Source of the DNA: Blasia pusilla
Taxonomy: Eukaryota > Marchantiophyta > Marchantiopsida > Blasiales
Direction: 5' to 3'
NCBI GenBank assembly: GCA_050084515.1
Contig: CM114275.1
Span: forward strand, 9,610,001-9,674,000
Length of the DNA: 64,000 bases
Positions 22,103 to 32,740 of the stretch are shown one piece after another (within the stretch, counting starts at the first letter, position 1; every line of letters starts with the position of its first letter). A model generated the notes under the pieces. The model was given only the letters and a program-made list of their open reading frames with translations, was not told the DNA's origin and did no database searches. The translations under genes were made by a program, and so were the position numbers.

Positions 22103-22399
22103 GTTATAGTCAAGCTCATGAGACACCTAAACTGCTATATTTGGTACTCACACGAAGTAGGGAAGCTTAATCTTGGTTAGTCAAGTTAAACATAATTATC
22201 TTAACTAGGATTAGTTAATCACAATTAGTCTAACTCGAGACTATGGTTAAGGTTAGGGTTAGGGTTGCTTGTACATATCCTAAATAATCGAGAAGGGGAC
22301 CAGCCTTCACTCATTCTCTCATTGCAAATTTCGTTCTCCATGGTGGTGTGTGAGTGAGAGCCATTTTCCATCGGTTATGGTTCTTTAACAGTTTTCCAC
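22090..22399 (+). repeat. Copia-1 3' LTR
   Basis: Partner of the 5' LTR. A purine-rich tract (TTGAGGAGGAA, near 22078-22089) lies directly before it and fits the plus-strand primer. The first bases read TATTGAAG against TGATTGAAG in the 5' LTR. Confidence 0.85.
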
Positions 22400-22404
22400 A
22401 AACA

Positions 22405-22750
22405 TTTCTCTTGAGACTTGCGTGGTAGATGGCATGTATTCATCGGTGCAACACGATGCATCAAGAATAACATTATCTTTCCCCAACTTGTGGACCAGTT
22501 CACATCGATAAGCGCCAATGCATCATGCCATCGTAGTTGCTTCGATGTCAGTCGATTCTAAGCCTCAAATACTCAAGTGATATATTTTTAGTGAACACTT
22601 GAGTCTGTGAAGTCCTAAATAATGACTCCACTTCCTCCAAAAATGAACCACTAAAAATGACTCTATCTCGTGAGTAGGAAATTTGCGTTCAATGTCGCCA
22701 CGCTTTTTGCTCTGAGATGCTACACGTCTTCTAGATCTATGTGAGAAACT
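22405..22750 (-). pseudogene. Chromovirus RNase H C-terminal part
   Basis: Minus-strand translation gives LTSKQLRWHDALALI, close to the 'LS.RQ.RW..FL..F' block at the end of Ty3/gypsy RNase H, and further stop-broken sequence on both sides. It abuts copia-1, and the integrase resumes on its other side at 17078. Confidence 0.6.
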
Positions 22751-23036
22751 TTTTAAGAATGGTGAGACCTCTGACGGACTAGATTGCAAAGTTTTCCAAC
22801 AAAAATTGGACCCAAGAGGTGAATGAGGCATTCAACCGAGTAAAGGAGATATTATTGGAAGAGCATGTGTTGAATTTTAGGGTTTAGATAAACTACCCAA
22901 GTTCGACAAATTATTTGAGGTGCACATTGACGCTAATGATTATGCAATTGTAGGAATGTTGGTACATGATGGTAGACATATAACCTACAAGAGCAAAAAG
23001 GTTGGCGACACCACATTGATGAACTCTATATTTCAT
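22751..23036 (+). pseudogene. Inverted RT/RNase H fragment inside the chromovirus
   Basis: On the plus strand, against its surroundings, WTQEVNEAFNRVKEILLEEH is followed after a frameshift by KLFEVHIDANDYAIVGMLVH, DGRHITYKSKKV and TTLMNSIFHQ. The first blocks are the RT connection and RNase H start of Ty3/gypsy. TTLMNSIFH belongs to the RT palm, so two pieces are joined. The TTLMNSIFH DNA is repeated in inverse at about 23186-23212 in the minus-strand RT, marking a rearrangement joint. Confidence 0.75.
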
Positions 23037-23039
23037 CAA

Positions 23040-23727
23040 TAGTCGAGTGGAAACCTCCCTATACCTCCCTCTATTTTTTTACAACATCACTCTCAGATGT
23101 CAAGTGTGCTCCTCTAGTGACTTTGAATGGATCAAGATGTCATCGATATAGATGATAACTTACTCATCAATGTCTTTATGAAGTTATGAAATATGGAGTT
23201 CATCAATGTGGTGAATGTTGGAGGTGTGTTACACAAACCAAAGGGCGTTACTACAAACTCGAACGAGCCGTACCTCATCCTACATGCAGTCTTCTCCACA
23301 TTAGCTTCTACTATATATATCCGAATCTCATCATACCCTGATTTCAAATCAATCCGAAGGAAAGACTTAATACCTAAAAGTTCTCAAAAAGGTCATATAT
23401 CTTGGGTAGAGGGTACTTGTTCCTTATTGTCCCTTTGTTGAGTGCCCCATAGTCAAGGCATAATCTCAACTTGCCATCTTTCTTCTTTACAAAGAGCATT
23501 GGTGCTCCATAAGGCGACTCATTGGTTTGCATGTAGCCCCTCTCTAAGAGCTCACCCAATTTCTTCTTCAACTTACCAAGCTCAAAATGATCAAGCCAAT
23601 ATGGAGCCTTTGAGGGCGGTTGAGATCTTGGTATCACCTCTATCTTATGATCTATTGCCCATTGTGGTGGCAATTCAATTAGAAGCTCCTTCATCAAGAC
23701 AAGGTTAACCTCAAATTCCCTTACCAT
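23040..23727 (-). pseudogene. Chromovirus reverse transcriptase
   Basis: The frame 23727-23374 has [16 protein letters not shown], the pre-RT block, then [40 protein letters not shown] and [11 protein letters not shown]. The frame 23347-23132 continues with RMRYGSFEFVVTPFGLCNTP and TTLMNSIFH. The catalytic IIYIDD is readable with YIDD at 23139-23150. One frameshift and missing palm sequence lie between the frames. Confidence 0.85.
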
Positions 23728-23817
23728 CCTCTAGAGGGTTTCCAGGAGTTCCTCCGAAGCTAAGTCCAGATCTCCACACGTTTTGCTTGTAGTCTCCACA
23801 TGTCTCATTAAGTTGAC

Positions 23818-24144
23818 ATGGTTGCAAAAAATGGACAAGTCCATCCCTAAGACAAACAAGTTTTGACATATCCACGGACATGGATTACAAAAGGTGGGGC
23901 CTAGACTCATAGTTCATGGTGGAAGGTAGGCTAAGGGCGGGCGGGGCAATAAGGAGAGAGGGAATGGACGTGGGAGGAGGAAGAAATGGGAAAATGAGGA
24001 TCGTGAAGGCAAGTGGGGGAGGGGGGGAATGAGAAAGAAGGGGGAGATAGGCCCACACATACAAGTCTTTATGTAGGAGGGACGTAAGTCCACGGACATG
24101 GACATGCCCGAAGACATATAATTTATCCATATTTATGCAACCTT
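23818..24144 (+). mobile_element. M1 MITE, copy 2
   Basis: Starts ATGGTTGCAAAAAATGGACA and ends CATATTTATGCAACCTT, about 325 bp. The purine-rich middle has GGGAATGAG and GAGGAGGAAG words. It matches the 35.1-kb copy along its length. It lies inside the chromovirus between protease and RT. The flanks TAAGTTGAC and GCAAGCAGT are not a perfect duplication. Confidence 0.75.
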
Positions 24145-24159
24145 GCAAGCAGTGAAACC

Positions 24160-24661
24160 CATCTTTCATCTCGGTTGGCCTCATCACGTTCATCAACTCC
24201 TTATTCATACGAACCTCACAACCTTGTTGCAACTACATCCGCTTTCCTTTTACTAAGATGCTCAACCTTAGTGGTCTTTATCTCAGCTCCGTCTCATATG
24301 CATCCAAATTTTTCTTCCCCAATACTCCTTCTTTCTTGTCAATCTCGCAAATGGTGAAGTTCTCCTTCAACTCGAATACTCCCCATCCAAATGTTAACCC
24401 CAAAACTAAATCTTAGGTTTAATGGGATTTTCCTCCAAAAAAGCCCACATGAATGAGCTTCTCCACTTGGGTGGTTGGCAAACCCAACTCCTTCACTATC
24501 CTCGGGCTTAAGGAGTGTGAAGCAAATGTATCAATGAGAAATATCACATTGTAATCAATGATATTGGATCTTAGGTACACCAGACTGGGCATCCTCTTGG
24601 TAGCTTGAAGTGACATCTCTAGACCTCCCACCAAAAATTTCTTAGAAGCAAAAAAAATCAT
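24160..24661 (-). pseudogene. Chromovirus protease
   Basis: The frame 24661-24419 reads NVIFLIDTFASHSLSPRIVK and ELGLPTTQVEKLIHVGF. The usual D-T-G is D-T-F here, so the active site is altered. Downstream, stop-broken sequence gives FELKENFTIC. The same protein, better preserved in its second half, is on the plus strand at 27.55-28.1 kb. Confidence 0.75.
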
Positions 24662-24689
24662 ACCCCAATTACTTACCTTAGGCTTAGTG

Positions 24690-25500
24690 CGCCCCTTGGC
24701 CCAAGCTTACCAAAGTTTTAGCAAGTCATCTTGGCGTTTCTTGACTTCAAATGCAGAGACCCTTTCGGCTTCGTATTGGATTCCACTCGTTTTGCTTTTG
24801 GGGTGAGAGACTCTCTTTTTTCTTGTTCACCCCCACTCCAGTCCCTCTTGGATGCCCCCTTGCTTTTCTATACCTTCACAAAACTTTTATGTTTGAAGGG
24901 TCGTTGGACTTGGACCTCTTTGTTCCCAATCCCCTCTATGAGTTTTTGAAGTTTTGCACACATCTTTGATAACTCAAGCATTCAAAAGAGAGGATTTTTA
25001 GCGCTAGTTTTCAACCCATTAAATAAGATAATCTTCTTAGCATACTCGCCCATTGCGGGTAGTGAGTTCAGTTTTGCACTTAATTCACGCTTAGACACCC
25101 TATTTTCCTTAGATCCACAAACTCCATCCCATCTCAAAACGCTTGGAACTCCAAATAGAATTGCTCATCAATCAACATCTTGAAATCCTCCCAAATCAAA
25201 GATTACACACTCACTGAATGTTCCTCATGATGAATTGTCCATCATTAGAGTGCATGATCCTCAAAAACGTAATTGTCATAGTAAATTTATCCTCTACTTT
25301 GGCCCTTTGTGCCTCAAAGTAGATCTTTAACTTAGTAAGGCACTCCTTCACCTTGTGAGATTGCCCCATTTTGGTGAATACCACCGGAAATTTTTTCTTA
25401 CAAAGCTTCTTACTGGAACTAGAAGCTCTATCCAACTCTAACTCGACAATTTGTTTATTCTTCTAGGTCATTTGCTCCGACATGATCTTCATCAAGTCCA
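24690..25500 (-). pseudogene. Chromovirus gag
   Basis: The frame 25435-25211 (LTKLKIYFEAQRAKVEDKFT) is the gag start. Further in, WEDFKMLIDEQFYLEFQ matches the retrotransposon gag core, and a Lys-rich stretch (KKKESLTPKAKRVESNTKPK) near 24800 is the basic tail. No zinc knuckle is visible. Several stops. Confidence 0.65.
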
Positions 25501-25839
25501 TCGTCTAAACAGAAAATGTCGGGTCATTTGAGATTGGAGACGTTGGCCTCGCTGAAGGACTCACATTTGGGGTATCCTCATGCCCAGAGTTCGGCACCTT
25601 AGGAGTAACAGTGTCCTTCTTTGGCGTTTGGTCAAGCATTAGTTTCTCTTTTGTCTTTTGTCACTTATGTTAATGCTTGAGTAGTGACCCACCTAGTGAT
25701 TACCATGCTCAAGCGTTGATCCATTCACATCCCTTCCTTGTCTCTTAGGTCCCTCCCCAAGCATATAGTAGCTCCTACCTTGAATTCTCTCTAAGCATCT
25801 AATAGCTCATATGACCTCAAGTTCATACTCACGAAAAAT

Positions 25840-25853
25840 TGGCTCTGATACCA
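25840..25853 (-). promoter_or_regulatory. Chromovirus primer binding site (initiator Met tRNA)
   Basis: The minus strand reads TGGTATCAGAGCCA, complementary to the 3' end of initiator Met tRNA, two bases from the LTR. Its orientation confirms a minus-strand element whose 5' LTR lies at higher coordinates. Confidence 0.9.
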
Positions 25854-25855
25854 CT

Positions 25856-26861
25856 TTTCATGTGCCTACTCCTCTTGAATGTTAATCTCTGAACATATTG
25901 CAAAAGTGTACATTCAGTAGGTCATATTCTTCTTATTGATTTGCACCCAAACACACTCATGTTAGCCACTATTTGGGTCATCCAACCTTACGTCTCCTTG
26001 AGTTCTTAAATTGAGGTATCTAACAAGCTCAATAACCTCCCACTTCCAACACGTGCAAGTCTTCCTAGACTTAGGATGGACTTCCTAGGTAGTTCAAGCA
26101 CTTGAAATGGCGCTCTCGCACTTGGAAATTCCAAAAATCCATTGAATCTTGAATGATTTTCTAATCAAGACCCAAGAATTGAATCATGGATCAAGGTCCA
26201 AGATTGACATCTAAGATTTGGCCCCTAGGAATTGGCTTGGTGTCCATATCCCAAAGCCAACCTCCCGATCCATTTCGAGCCCTTGGTTCATCCCGCGGTG
26301 CCCCAAGGTATAGTTCGGTTCCCAAGCACCCCTTGGAGACCCTCCTCATTCTATGTTGTTCTAGAGATCTACACAACCCCCGAGCCCCCCACCTTTGGGA
26401 AAGTCCTCTTGGGCCGCTCATTTTTGCCCTCAACCTAACTACAATCTGAGAGTTGAAGGGCAATTTCTCGATCTCTAGATCTACTTATGAGTTTCTTAGG
26501 ATCTTTAGTGCATTGGAATTCTCTTTGCATAAGCTTTCCAATGCCACTTATTTGTTCTAAATGCCTATTGGGTCTAGTCGTTACGACCATAAACATCGCA
26601 AAACAATCAAACACCAGTCAAGTTTCAAATCCTCTTCGCAACTAACTCTCATGAGACTTGAGCTCCTCTCAAGTCTTGCTTCACGTTTGGTCTCGATTTA
26701 CTAGTTCAAGACCCTCATCACATGAAATGCATAATCATGTTTGCGTCTCCAATCTCATATCCCATTCAAGAGACTTCTTCGTTGCACTTCCATCATAGTA
26801 TGAGCCTACTAGATTTTTGATGTTCCGAATTGGCGCTCATTTGGCTATGAGGGGTGCAACA
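25856..26861 (-). repeat. Chromovirus 5' LTR (family L, complete)
   Basis: About 1.0 kb adjoining the primer site. It runs from TTTCATGTGCCTACTCC to GAGGGGTGCAACA in plus reading and matches the solo LTR at 44389-45418 throughout. Where the solo LTR has TGTCGTGCGCC and GGTCGCGACA ends, this copy has TG or CA in place of several CG pairs. Confidence 0.8.
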
Positions 26862-27396
26862 CTCGCACTTGGCTTGGTATCCATACTCCAAACCCAACCT
26901 CTTGATCCATTTCGTGCCCTTGGTTCACCCCGCGGTGGCCCAAAGTAGAGTTTGGGTCCCATTGTCCCAAGCATCCCTTGTATATAGTTCAACATATCTC
27001 CAACCCCCCTTCCTACAAACCTTTGGGAAATTCCCCTCGGACCGCTCATTTTGGCCTTCAACCCAACCACAAATCGGATAGTTGAGGGGTTCTTAAGATT
27101 TCTTGATGGATGTTCGTGCTTTTTAAAGGATTTTTGGTGCGTTGGAATTTTCTTTGCATAAGCTTTCCTCTTGGCAACCAACTCTCATGGGACTTGAGCG
27201 CTTCTCAAACCTTGCTTTGTGTTTGGTCCTGGTTTCTTAGGTTATAACCCTCATCACATGAAATGCCTAACCTTGCTCATGTCTCATGTCTCATTTAAGA
27301 GACTACTCACATGCCCTTCCATCTTAGTCTGAGCCTACTACAGTTTTGATGTTCTGCATTGGCGCTCGTTTGGCTTTGAGGGTCATGGCATCGACA
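26862..27396 (-). repeat. Family L LTR fragment, second copy in tandem
   Basis: Starts within the LTR at GGCTTGGTATCCATACTCC and runs to GAGGGTCATGGCATCGACA, corresponding to about the last half of the LTR in plus reading. Placed directly after the complete LTR, it indicates a nested or recombined LTR pair. Confidence 0.75.
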
Positions 27397-27549
27397 TCAA
27401 GGTTGGGCGCGAGCTCCTAGATGAGGAGATGATGCACAAAAAAATTGGGGGAAAATGAGATCTTTTTTGAAACTTCAGTTTTAAAAGATTCATGAATTTT
27501 TTTGGTTGAATCTTGTGCCCAAACTTATATACCTCAGAGCCAAAATCTC

Positions 27550-28105
27550 TAATTATGATGTTATATTTCTCATTTAAATAGGTGCTTAGTATTCCTCTTA
27601 ATATAAGCCCGCAATTAGTGAAGAAGTTGGGTTTGTCAACCACCAAGGCTGAATTGCTCAATCATGTGGGCTTTGTTGGTGGCAAGTCCCATCAAACCTC
27701 GAGTCTAGCTTTGGGGTTAAGATTTGGTTTTGGAGCACGCGAGTTGAAGGAGAAATTTACCATTTGCAACATGGTTGGGATAGAGCGTCTCTTGGGGAAC
27801 ACATTCTTGGATGTGTATGAGATGGATCTAAGAGAAGACCATTGAGGTTGAGTGTCATATTAAAAGGCAAGTGGTTTCATATGAGTTTGGTTTGTGGATT
27901 CCTATGAAAGAAGAGTTGTTGTTGAATGTGATAACAAGGGAAAACTAGGGCAATATAGAAAATGGGTTTCTTTGCTTGATGCAAAAAATAGATATTGCAA
28001 GTGAAGCACGTAGAGATTAATTATTAGCTTTGATAAAACTTGTGAAAATACTTTGGATTGTGGTGAGAGAATTTTGGGGCATCTTGACGAATGAGCTTCC
28101 GAGAG
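27550..28105 (+). pseudogene. Chromovirus-type protease fragment, plus strand
   Basis: The frame 27582-27845 reads ISPQLVKKLGLSTTKAELLN, then a KEKFTICNMVGIERLLGNTF stretch and LDVYEMDLRED, which is the protease after its active site. The active-site Asp region is broken. Sequence to 28105 has stop-broken spacer. It is opposite in strand to the main chromovirus, so it belongs to another copy. Confidence 0.7.
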
Positions 28106-28108
28106 AAT

Positions 28109-29119
28109 TTCTTATGCCTATATTCTCTTAATGTTGATCTTGTGTATAGCACAAGCTTGTGTTCAACACGTTACACTCTCCCTACTGATTTGCATCCAAA
28201 CATAGTGGCATTAAGCCTTGGTTTAGGTCTAGGTTTAGATTGACTAGCCTTTTGTCTCCTTGAGTCTTGGTCTTCGGCCACTTCTTACTAAACAAGGTCA
28301 AATATCAACCTAACCCCTTACTCCCCTACACAAGCAAGTCATTCAAGATTTGGGACAAATTTCTTTGATATTTTAGAAACCTAGAATAACGCCAATGCAT
28401 GTAGCAATCCCAACTATCCATGGACCTCAAAAAAGTCTCTAACCGGGACTCAATATCTGATTCAAGGATCAAGGTCCAACATTGGTGTCCATAATTGCTC
28501 CATTGGGACCTGACTTGGTGTCGAACCCCAATGCAAATCTCTCCATCCATCATATGCCCTTGGTTCACTCATATGGTTCCCAAGGTGGGGTTCGGTTCCC
28601 AAACATCATTGGAGATTCTTGCCCTTATATATAGTCTAGAGATCCCCCACCCCTCCCTACATCTAGGGAAGTACTTTTGCACCATTTCTTGTGGCCCTCA
28701 ATCCAATTATCATTCTGATAGTTCGGGATGGATTCTAGATCTTTCCTTCTGTGTTTGTTGGATTTTTAGTGTGTTGGAATTGTCTTCCTATAAGCTTTCC
28801 AACACCATCTTCTTTATCCCAAACACATCTTGATTCTAGTTGTTATAACCTCAAACATGGATAACCCCCAAATGCTCAATCAAGTTCTAAGCCAAGTTAA
28901 AGTTTCCTTGGCGCCCACCGCTTTTGGACCTTCAGCTCTTCTCAAATCCTACTTGATGTTTAGTCTTGCTTTGCTAGGTCATAATCCCCATCAAGACTTG
29001 CATCTTGCTCGTGCAACTCATGTCTCACTCGTGAGACTCTGATGTGCTTCCATCCTAGTACGAGCCCTCTAGAGTTATATTTTTTTGGTGTTTTCACAAG
29101 TTTGCTTATGGGGCCCACA
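28109..29119. repeat. Family L LTR, old copy
   Basis: From CTTATGCCTATATTCTCTT to the end near GGGGCCCACATCA it follows the family L order (GATTTGCATCCAAACA, the GGTCCAAC..TTGGTGTCC block, GGTTCCCAAACATC, CATAAGCTTTCCAACACC, the final TTTGGTGTTTT). It is more diverged than the 44.4-kb copy and CpG-poor. It separates protease and RT fragments of the same strand. Confidence 0.75.
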
Positions 29120-29189
29120 TCAAAATTACCACAAAATAGGGCAATTGATCATAAGAACAAGGTAGTCCCACATACTGACCCGCCCTAAA

Positions 29190-29675
29190 AGGCTTTATAG
29201 ACTCAATCAAGTTGAGCTTGCAAAGTTGAAGAAGTAGTTGGGTGAGCTCTTGGAGAGGGGGTTATTCAAACCAATAAGTTACCTTATGGAGTGCCAATTC
29301 TCTTTTAAAAAAGAAGAATATATGGAAAGTTGAGACTTTGTGTTAACTATCAGGCACTCAACAAAGTGACAATGAAGAATAATCATCCTCTTCCAAGAAT
29401 GGATGACCTCTTTGATAGACTGTCGAGTGATAAGAAATTCAATAGGATTAGTTTGAAGTTAGGATATTACCAGATTTGGATAGCAAAGGGTGATGTGGAG
29501 AAGATTACATATAGGACAAGATATGGTTTGTTTAAGTTTGTAGTGATGCCTTTCAGCTTGTGTAATGGGCCTTCCACATTCACCACATTGATGAACTCTA
29601 TCTTTCATAAGGACATGGATGACAATTTCATCATCTATATTGATGACATATTATTCTACTCCTACAATCCTATTG
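29190..29675 (+). pseudogene. Chromovirus RT fragment, plus strand
   Basis: The 142-codon frame 29330-29758 has MRLCVNYQALNKVTMKNNHP, FNRISLKLGYYQIWI, TYRTRYGLFKFVVMPF, TTLMNSIFHKD and FIIYIDDILFYS (YIDD intact). The fingers start is readable upstream from about 29190. After FYS the sequence switches to the reverse strand copy. Confidence 0.85.
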
Positions 29676-30420
29676 AAATACTTACCACGACAAAATCTAT
29701 CAAAGAGGTCATCCATCCTTGGAACAGGGTAATTATTCTTCATTGTCACTTTTTCTAGCGCTTTGTAGTCACCACATAGTCTTAACTTCCCATCCTTCTT
29801 CTTTAAAAAGAGAATTATTGCTCCATAAGGTGACTAACTCATTTGAATATACCGCCTCTTGAAGAGCTTATCTAACTGCTTCGTCAACTCCGCAAGCTCA
29901 ACTTGACGGAGTCAATAGGGAGCTTTCAAGGGGGTTGAGAACTTGACATCACCTTGATCTTATGATTGACTACCCTAGTTGGTAGTAATTTACTTGGGAG
30001 CTCGTTCTTCGAGACACCCCTAAATTCCTTCACCACTCTTCAACGTGTTTCTGAAAGTATCATCGGAGCTAAGACTTGATCTTTATGTGCTTTGCTTCTA
30101 GTCTTTACTTGTCACATCAAGCATAGAAATCCATCTTCTATATTGGTTTTTGGTCATCATAATCACTTTGGAAAAAAATTCCTCTTTCATAGAATCTTCA
30201 CAAACCAATCTCAACTAGAACCTTTTTCCTTTCACTAAGACACTAAACCTCTATGGTCTTTGTCTTATCTCCATCTCATATACATCCAACAACGTGTTCC
30301 CCAAGACACCATCTATTATATCCACGTCACAAATGGTAAATTTCTCATTTAACTCACGTGCTCAAGAGCCAAACCTTAACCTTAAAGCTATATTTGAGGT
30401 TTGATGGGACTTGCGGCCGA
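29676..30420 (-). pseudogene. Chromovirus RT N-terminus and protease fragment, minus strand
   Basis: Reading away from the junction on the minus strand gives the protease end (RKSHQTSNIALRLRFGS, EKFTICDVDIIDGVLGNT, LDVYEMEI) near 30420-30240, a spacer, then [20 protein letters not shown] and PRMDDLFDRF next to the junction. It is the same domain as the plus-strand RT at 29.2-29.7 kb in opposite orientation. Confidence 0.8.
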
Positions 30421-30429
30421 CAAGGTCCA

Positions 30430-30720
30430 CTCCACTTCATTCTTTCTCAAGAGATTACACTAAGTCCTTTGAGAATTGCCTATACAATTCAAAATTATCT
30501 CTGAATATGAGGGCATTCTCCATCCTATTTTTCCTACTCGATTTCCTTTTCTTCTCCTTTTGGCACTTTCCCCCTTCTTCCGCCTAAGGCTCCAAGCCTT
30601 GCTTTTTGGACTATTTCTCTTACTATATCCATCATTACTCCATAAATCGTCACTTGGATCTTCATGACCTGTGATTTGTATCATTTGTATCCATGGCTTA
30701 GCAGTAATAAACATATGTCA
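30430..30720 (-). pseudogene. Possible gag tail, Lys/Arg-rich frame
   Basis: An 84-codon frame ends with a strongly basic stretch (SLRRKKGESAKRRRKGNRVG). The position upstream of a protease on the same strand fits a gag basic tail, comparable with the Lys-rich tail at 24.8 kb. No motif proves it. Confidence 0.35.
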
Positions 30721-30795
30721 AGAAGGTCATTCAAGCCACATCATTCCTACGTATGATCTTTACATTGTAGATTCATATATTCCCACTAAGTAACA

Positions 30796-31122
30796 CATGC
30801 AGATTCGGTGTGACTTGGTCATGCGGATCCAATGTGACTTGACACATGCACTTATGGTATCACTCATAGATTAATTTGGTGTCACTTGATAGCTCTGGAC
30901 CCGATGTCCTTTGACATATGTGGATCTGGAAACAATTTACACGTGCGGATCTAATGTCACTTGACACATGCAAATTTGGTTTTACTTGACATTACAAATT
31001 TGATGTCACTTGAAACCTGTGGATCTGATATCCTTTGATATAGATCTAGCATCGATTCACTTGACAATCTTGTATCACTTGAGATGTATAGATGTGATGT
31101 CAAATTACAATTGCGGATGTGA
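30796..31122. repeat. Degenerate ~25-bp minisatellite, about 13-14 units
   Basis: Units resemble ATGCGGATCTGATGTCACTTGACAC, for example GCGGATCCAATGTGACTTG, GCGGATCTAATGTCACTTG and CAAATTTGATGTCACTTG. The spacing stays near 23-28 bp through the tract. No reading frame is associated. Confidence 0.75.
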
Positions 31123-31371
31123 TGCATTGGGAAGTTGAGACCACCAGGCTCTGTAGCATCGTTTCACGTCCAATCTAATGCTAGTAGTAGTCGAGGTGAT
31201 TGATATCTGGTCACAATCACATTGATTCTTTCAACAAAGACCAATCCAAAAATTTGCAAACTTAAAGCAAATAAAAGCAAAAAACCTTTTCAAACGTGGA
31301 TGCTACACACATGCCCAAGGTATTATTCGAAGTGCACTTGCAAATTGAAGTTGGACTATCAATGAAGTCTA

Positions 31372-32365
31372 TACCATATTTGGGGCCTACTCCCTTGAAT
31401 GTTGGTCTTATGTGTCGTGGCAGCTTGCATTCAATAATCGACACTCTCCTTATTGATCTACATCCAAACTCACTCATTAGCCATGGTTTGGATCAACCAA
31501 CCTTCCATCCCGTAAGTCCTTATCTCGAGCCATCCTTCAAGCTCAACTAATCTAGATGGGATCAGATACTAAAATAACCCCTCACTCCCAAACACATGCA
31601 AGTCCTTCAAGACTTGGAACATACTTCCTTCCTTGATAGTCTAGGAATCTAAAATGGCCCTAGCACGATTGGCGATCCCAACAACCTAATGGACCTTGAA
31701 TGAATCTCTAATCATGACTCAATATCTGAGTCATGGGAAGTTGGTGTCCATAACTAGCCCACATGGACTTGGCTTGGTATCCAAACTCCAAATCCAATCT
31801 CATGTTCCATTTTGTGCCCTTGGTTCATCCCTATGGTTGCCAAGATGGGGTTCACATTCCAAACATCCTTAGAGACCTTCCCCTGTTCTAGAGATTCCCA
31901 CCCTCTCCCTACTTGTAGGAAAGTCCTCCTTGTGGCCCTTGGGGCCTTGACCCATCTATCATTCTGATAGCTTGGGTATGGTTGTAGATCTGTGCTCATG
32001 TACTTTTCTGAATTTGTAGTGCATTGCAATTTTCTTCCCACAAGCTTTCCAAGGTTATCTTATTCATTCCAAACGCATCTTGGGTCTAGCCATTATGTTC
32101 TCAAACATGGAGAACCCCCAAAGTCAAGTTCCAACCTCGGTTGCACTCCCCTTGGTGCCCAACTCTTATGGGACTTGGGCTCTTCTTAAGTCCTCCTTGA
32201 ATTTTGGTCTTGTTGTTCTATGTCATGTCCTTAATCATTTGAGATGCCCATCAAGGCTTGTTTCTACAACTTATGCCTCATTTGTGAGACTATGATGCGC
32301 TTCTATCCTAGTGCAAGCCTAGTAAATTTTTTATGTTCTACATTTGGTTATGATCGGGGTTGCAA
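31372..32365. repeat. Family L LTR, old copy
   Basis: Begins near GGGGCCTACTCCCTTGAATG and ends near GATCGGGGTTGCAATA, with the whole internal order of family L. It is diverged and CpG-poor. The first 240 bp reappear inverted immediately after it. Confidence 0.75.
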
Positions 32366-32369
32366 TATC

Positions 32370-32611
32370 CCCAATCTTGAATGACTTTCTTGTGATGGCA
32401 TGGGGAGTGAGGGTTTAGGCTAGTATCTGACCCCATCTAGATCTCGTGAGCTTGAAGGATTTCTTGAGATTAAGACTCAAGAGATCCAAGGGTGGTTGAC
32501 CCAAACCACGGCTAATGTGAGTGTGTTTGCGTGCAAATCATTAAGGAGAGGATTACTTGTTGAATGCAAGCTTTTGAGACATATAAGATCGATATTCAAG
32601 GGAGTAGGTGC
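32370..32611. repeat. Inverted family L LTR fragment
   Basis: Reverse complement of the first ~240 bp of the LTR on its left (GGGAGTGAGGG...GACCCAAACCACGG...GGGAGTAGGTGCACAACA). It ends exactly where PHD-finger sequence begins, so an LTR border probably lies at 32611. Confidence 0.75.
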
Positions 32612-32740
32612 ACAACACTTGAGGTGTATGTTGTGTGGATCTATAAGGGGTGTGACAGTCATGTTGGTTTGTGATGGTTGTTCTAGAGGGTGACATACAT
32701 TATGCCTCTAACCCTCCTCCCGTCTCAACGTCATCCTTCT
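32612..32740 (+). pseudogene. PHD finger relic, DNMT-PHD family copy D
   Basis: Plus-strand translation LRCMLCGSIRGVTVMLVCDG, then CSRG, a stop in place of Trp, and H. It equals the PHD finger at 60370-60227: the Cys pairs CMLC and CDGC are kept, the Trp codon is TGA, and the last Cys pair is lost to indels. This is the only polyprotein part left at this locus; the upstream part was replaced by LTR sequence. Confidence 0.8.

Larger units (their letters stand above)
17084..22399 (+). mobile_element. Copia-1: full-length Ty1/copia retrotransposon (decayed)
   Basis: Two LTRs of about 310 bp (17084-17395 and 22090-22399) enclose a primer site, gag, protease, integrase, RT and RNase H in copia order, and a purine-rich tract just before the 3' LTR. 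AAACA precedes the left LTR (17079-17083) and also follows the right LTR (22400-22404), a likely 5-bp target duplication. The LTRs agree at roughly 85-90% by eye, so the insertion is old. It interrupts the minus-strand chromovirus between RNase H and integrase. Confidence 0.9.
15690..26861 (-). mobile_element. Chromovirus (Ty3/gypsy with chromodomain), split by copia-1 and a MITE
   Basis: Minus-strand order: LTR 26861-25856, primer site 25853-25840, gag about 25500-24690, protease about 24661-24160, RT 23727-23040, RNase H about 22640-22405, then (after the copia-1 insertion) integrase 17078-15871 and chromodomain about 15860-15690. This is the standard chromovirus order, with a chromodomain that in this clade helps target integration to marked chromatin. 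Copia-1 (17084-22399) separates RNase H from integrase. A MITE lies between protease and RT, and a 285-bp inverted fragment interrupts the RT/RNase H region. All parts are decayed. Confidence 0.85.

Noticed and set aside
22240-22275. TTAGGG-like repeats
   Set aside because: Only two to three units, inside the copia-1 3' LTR, with a counterpart in the 5' LTR; not telomeric DNA.
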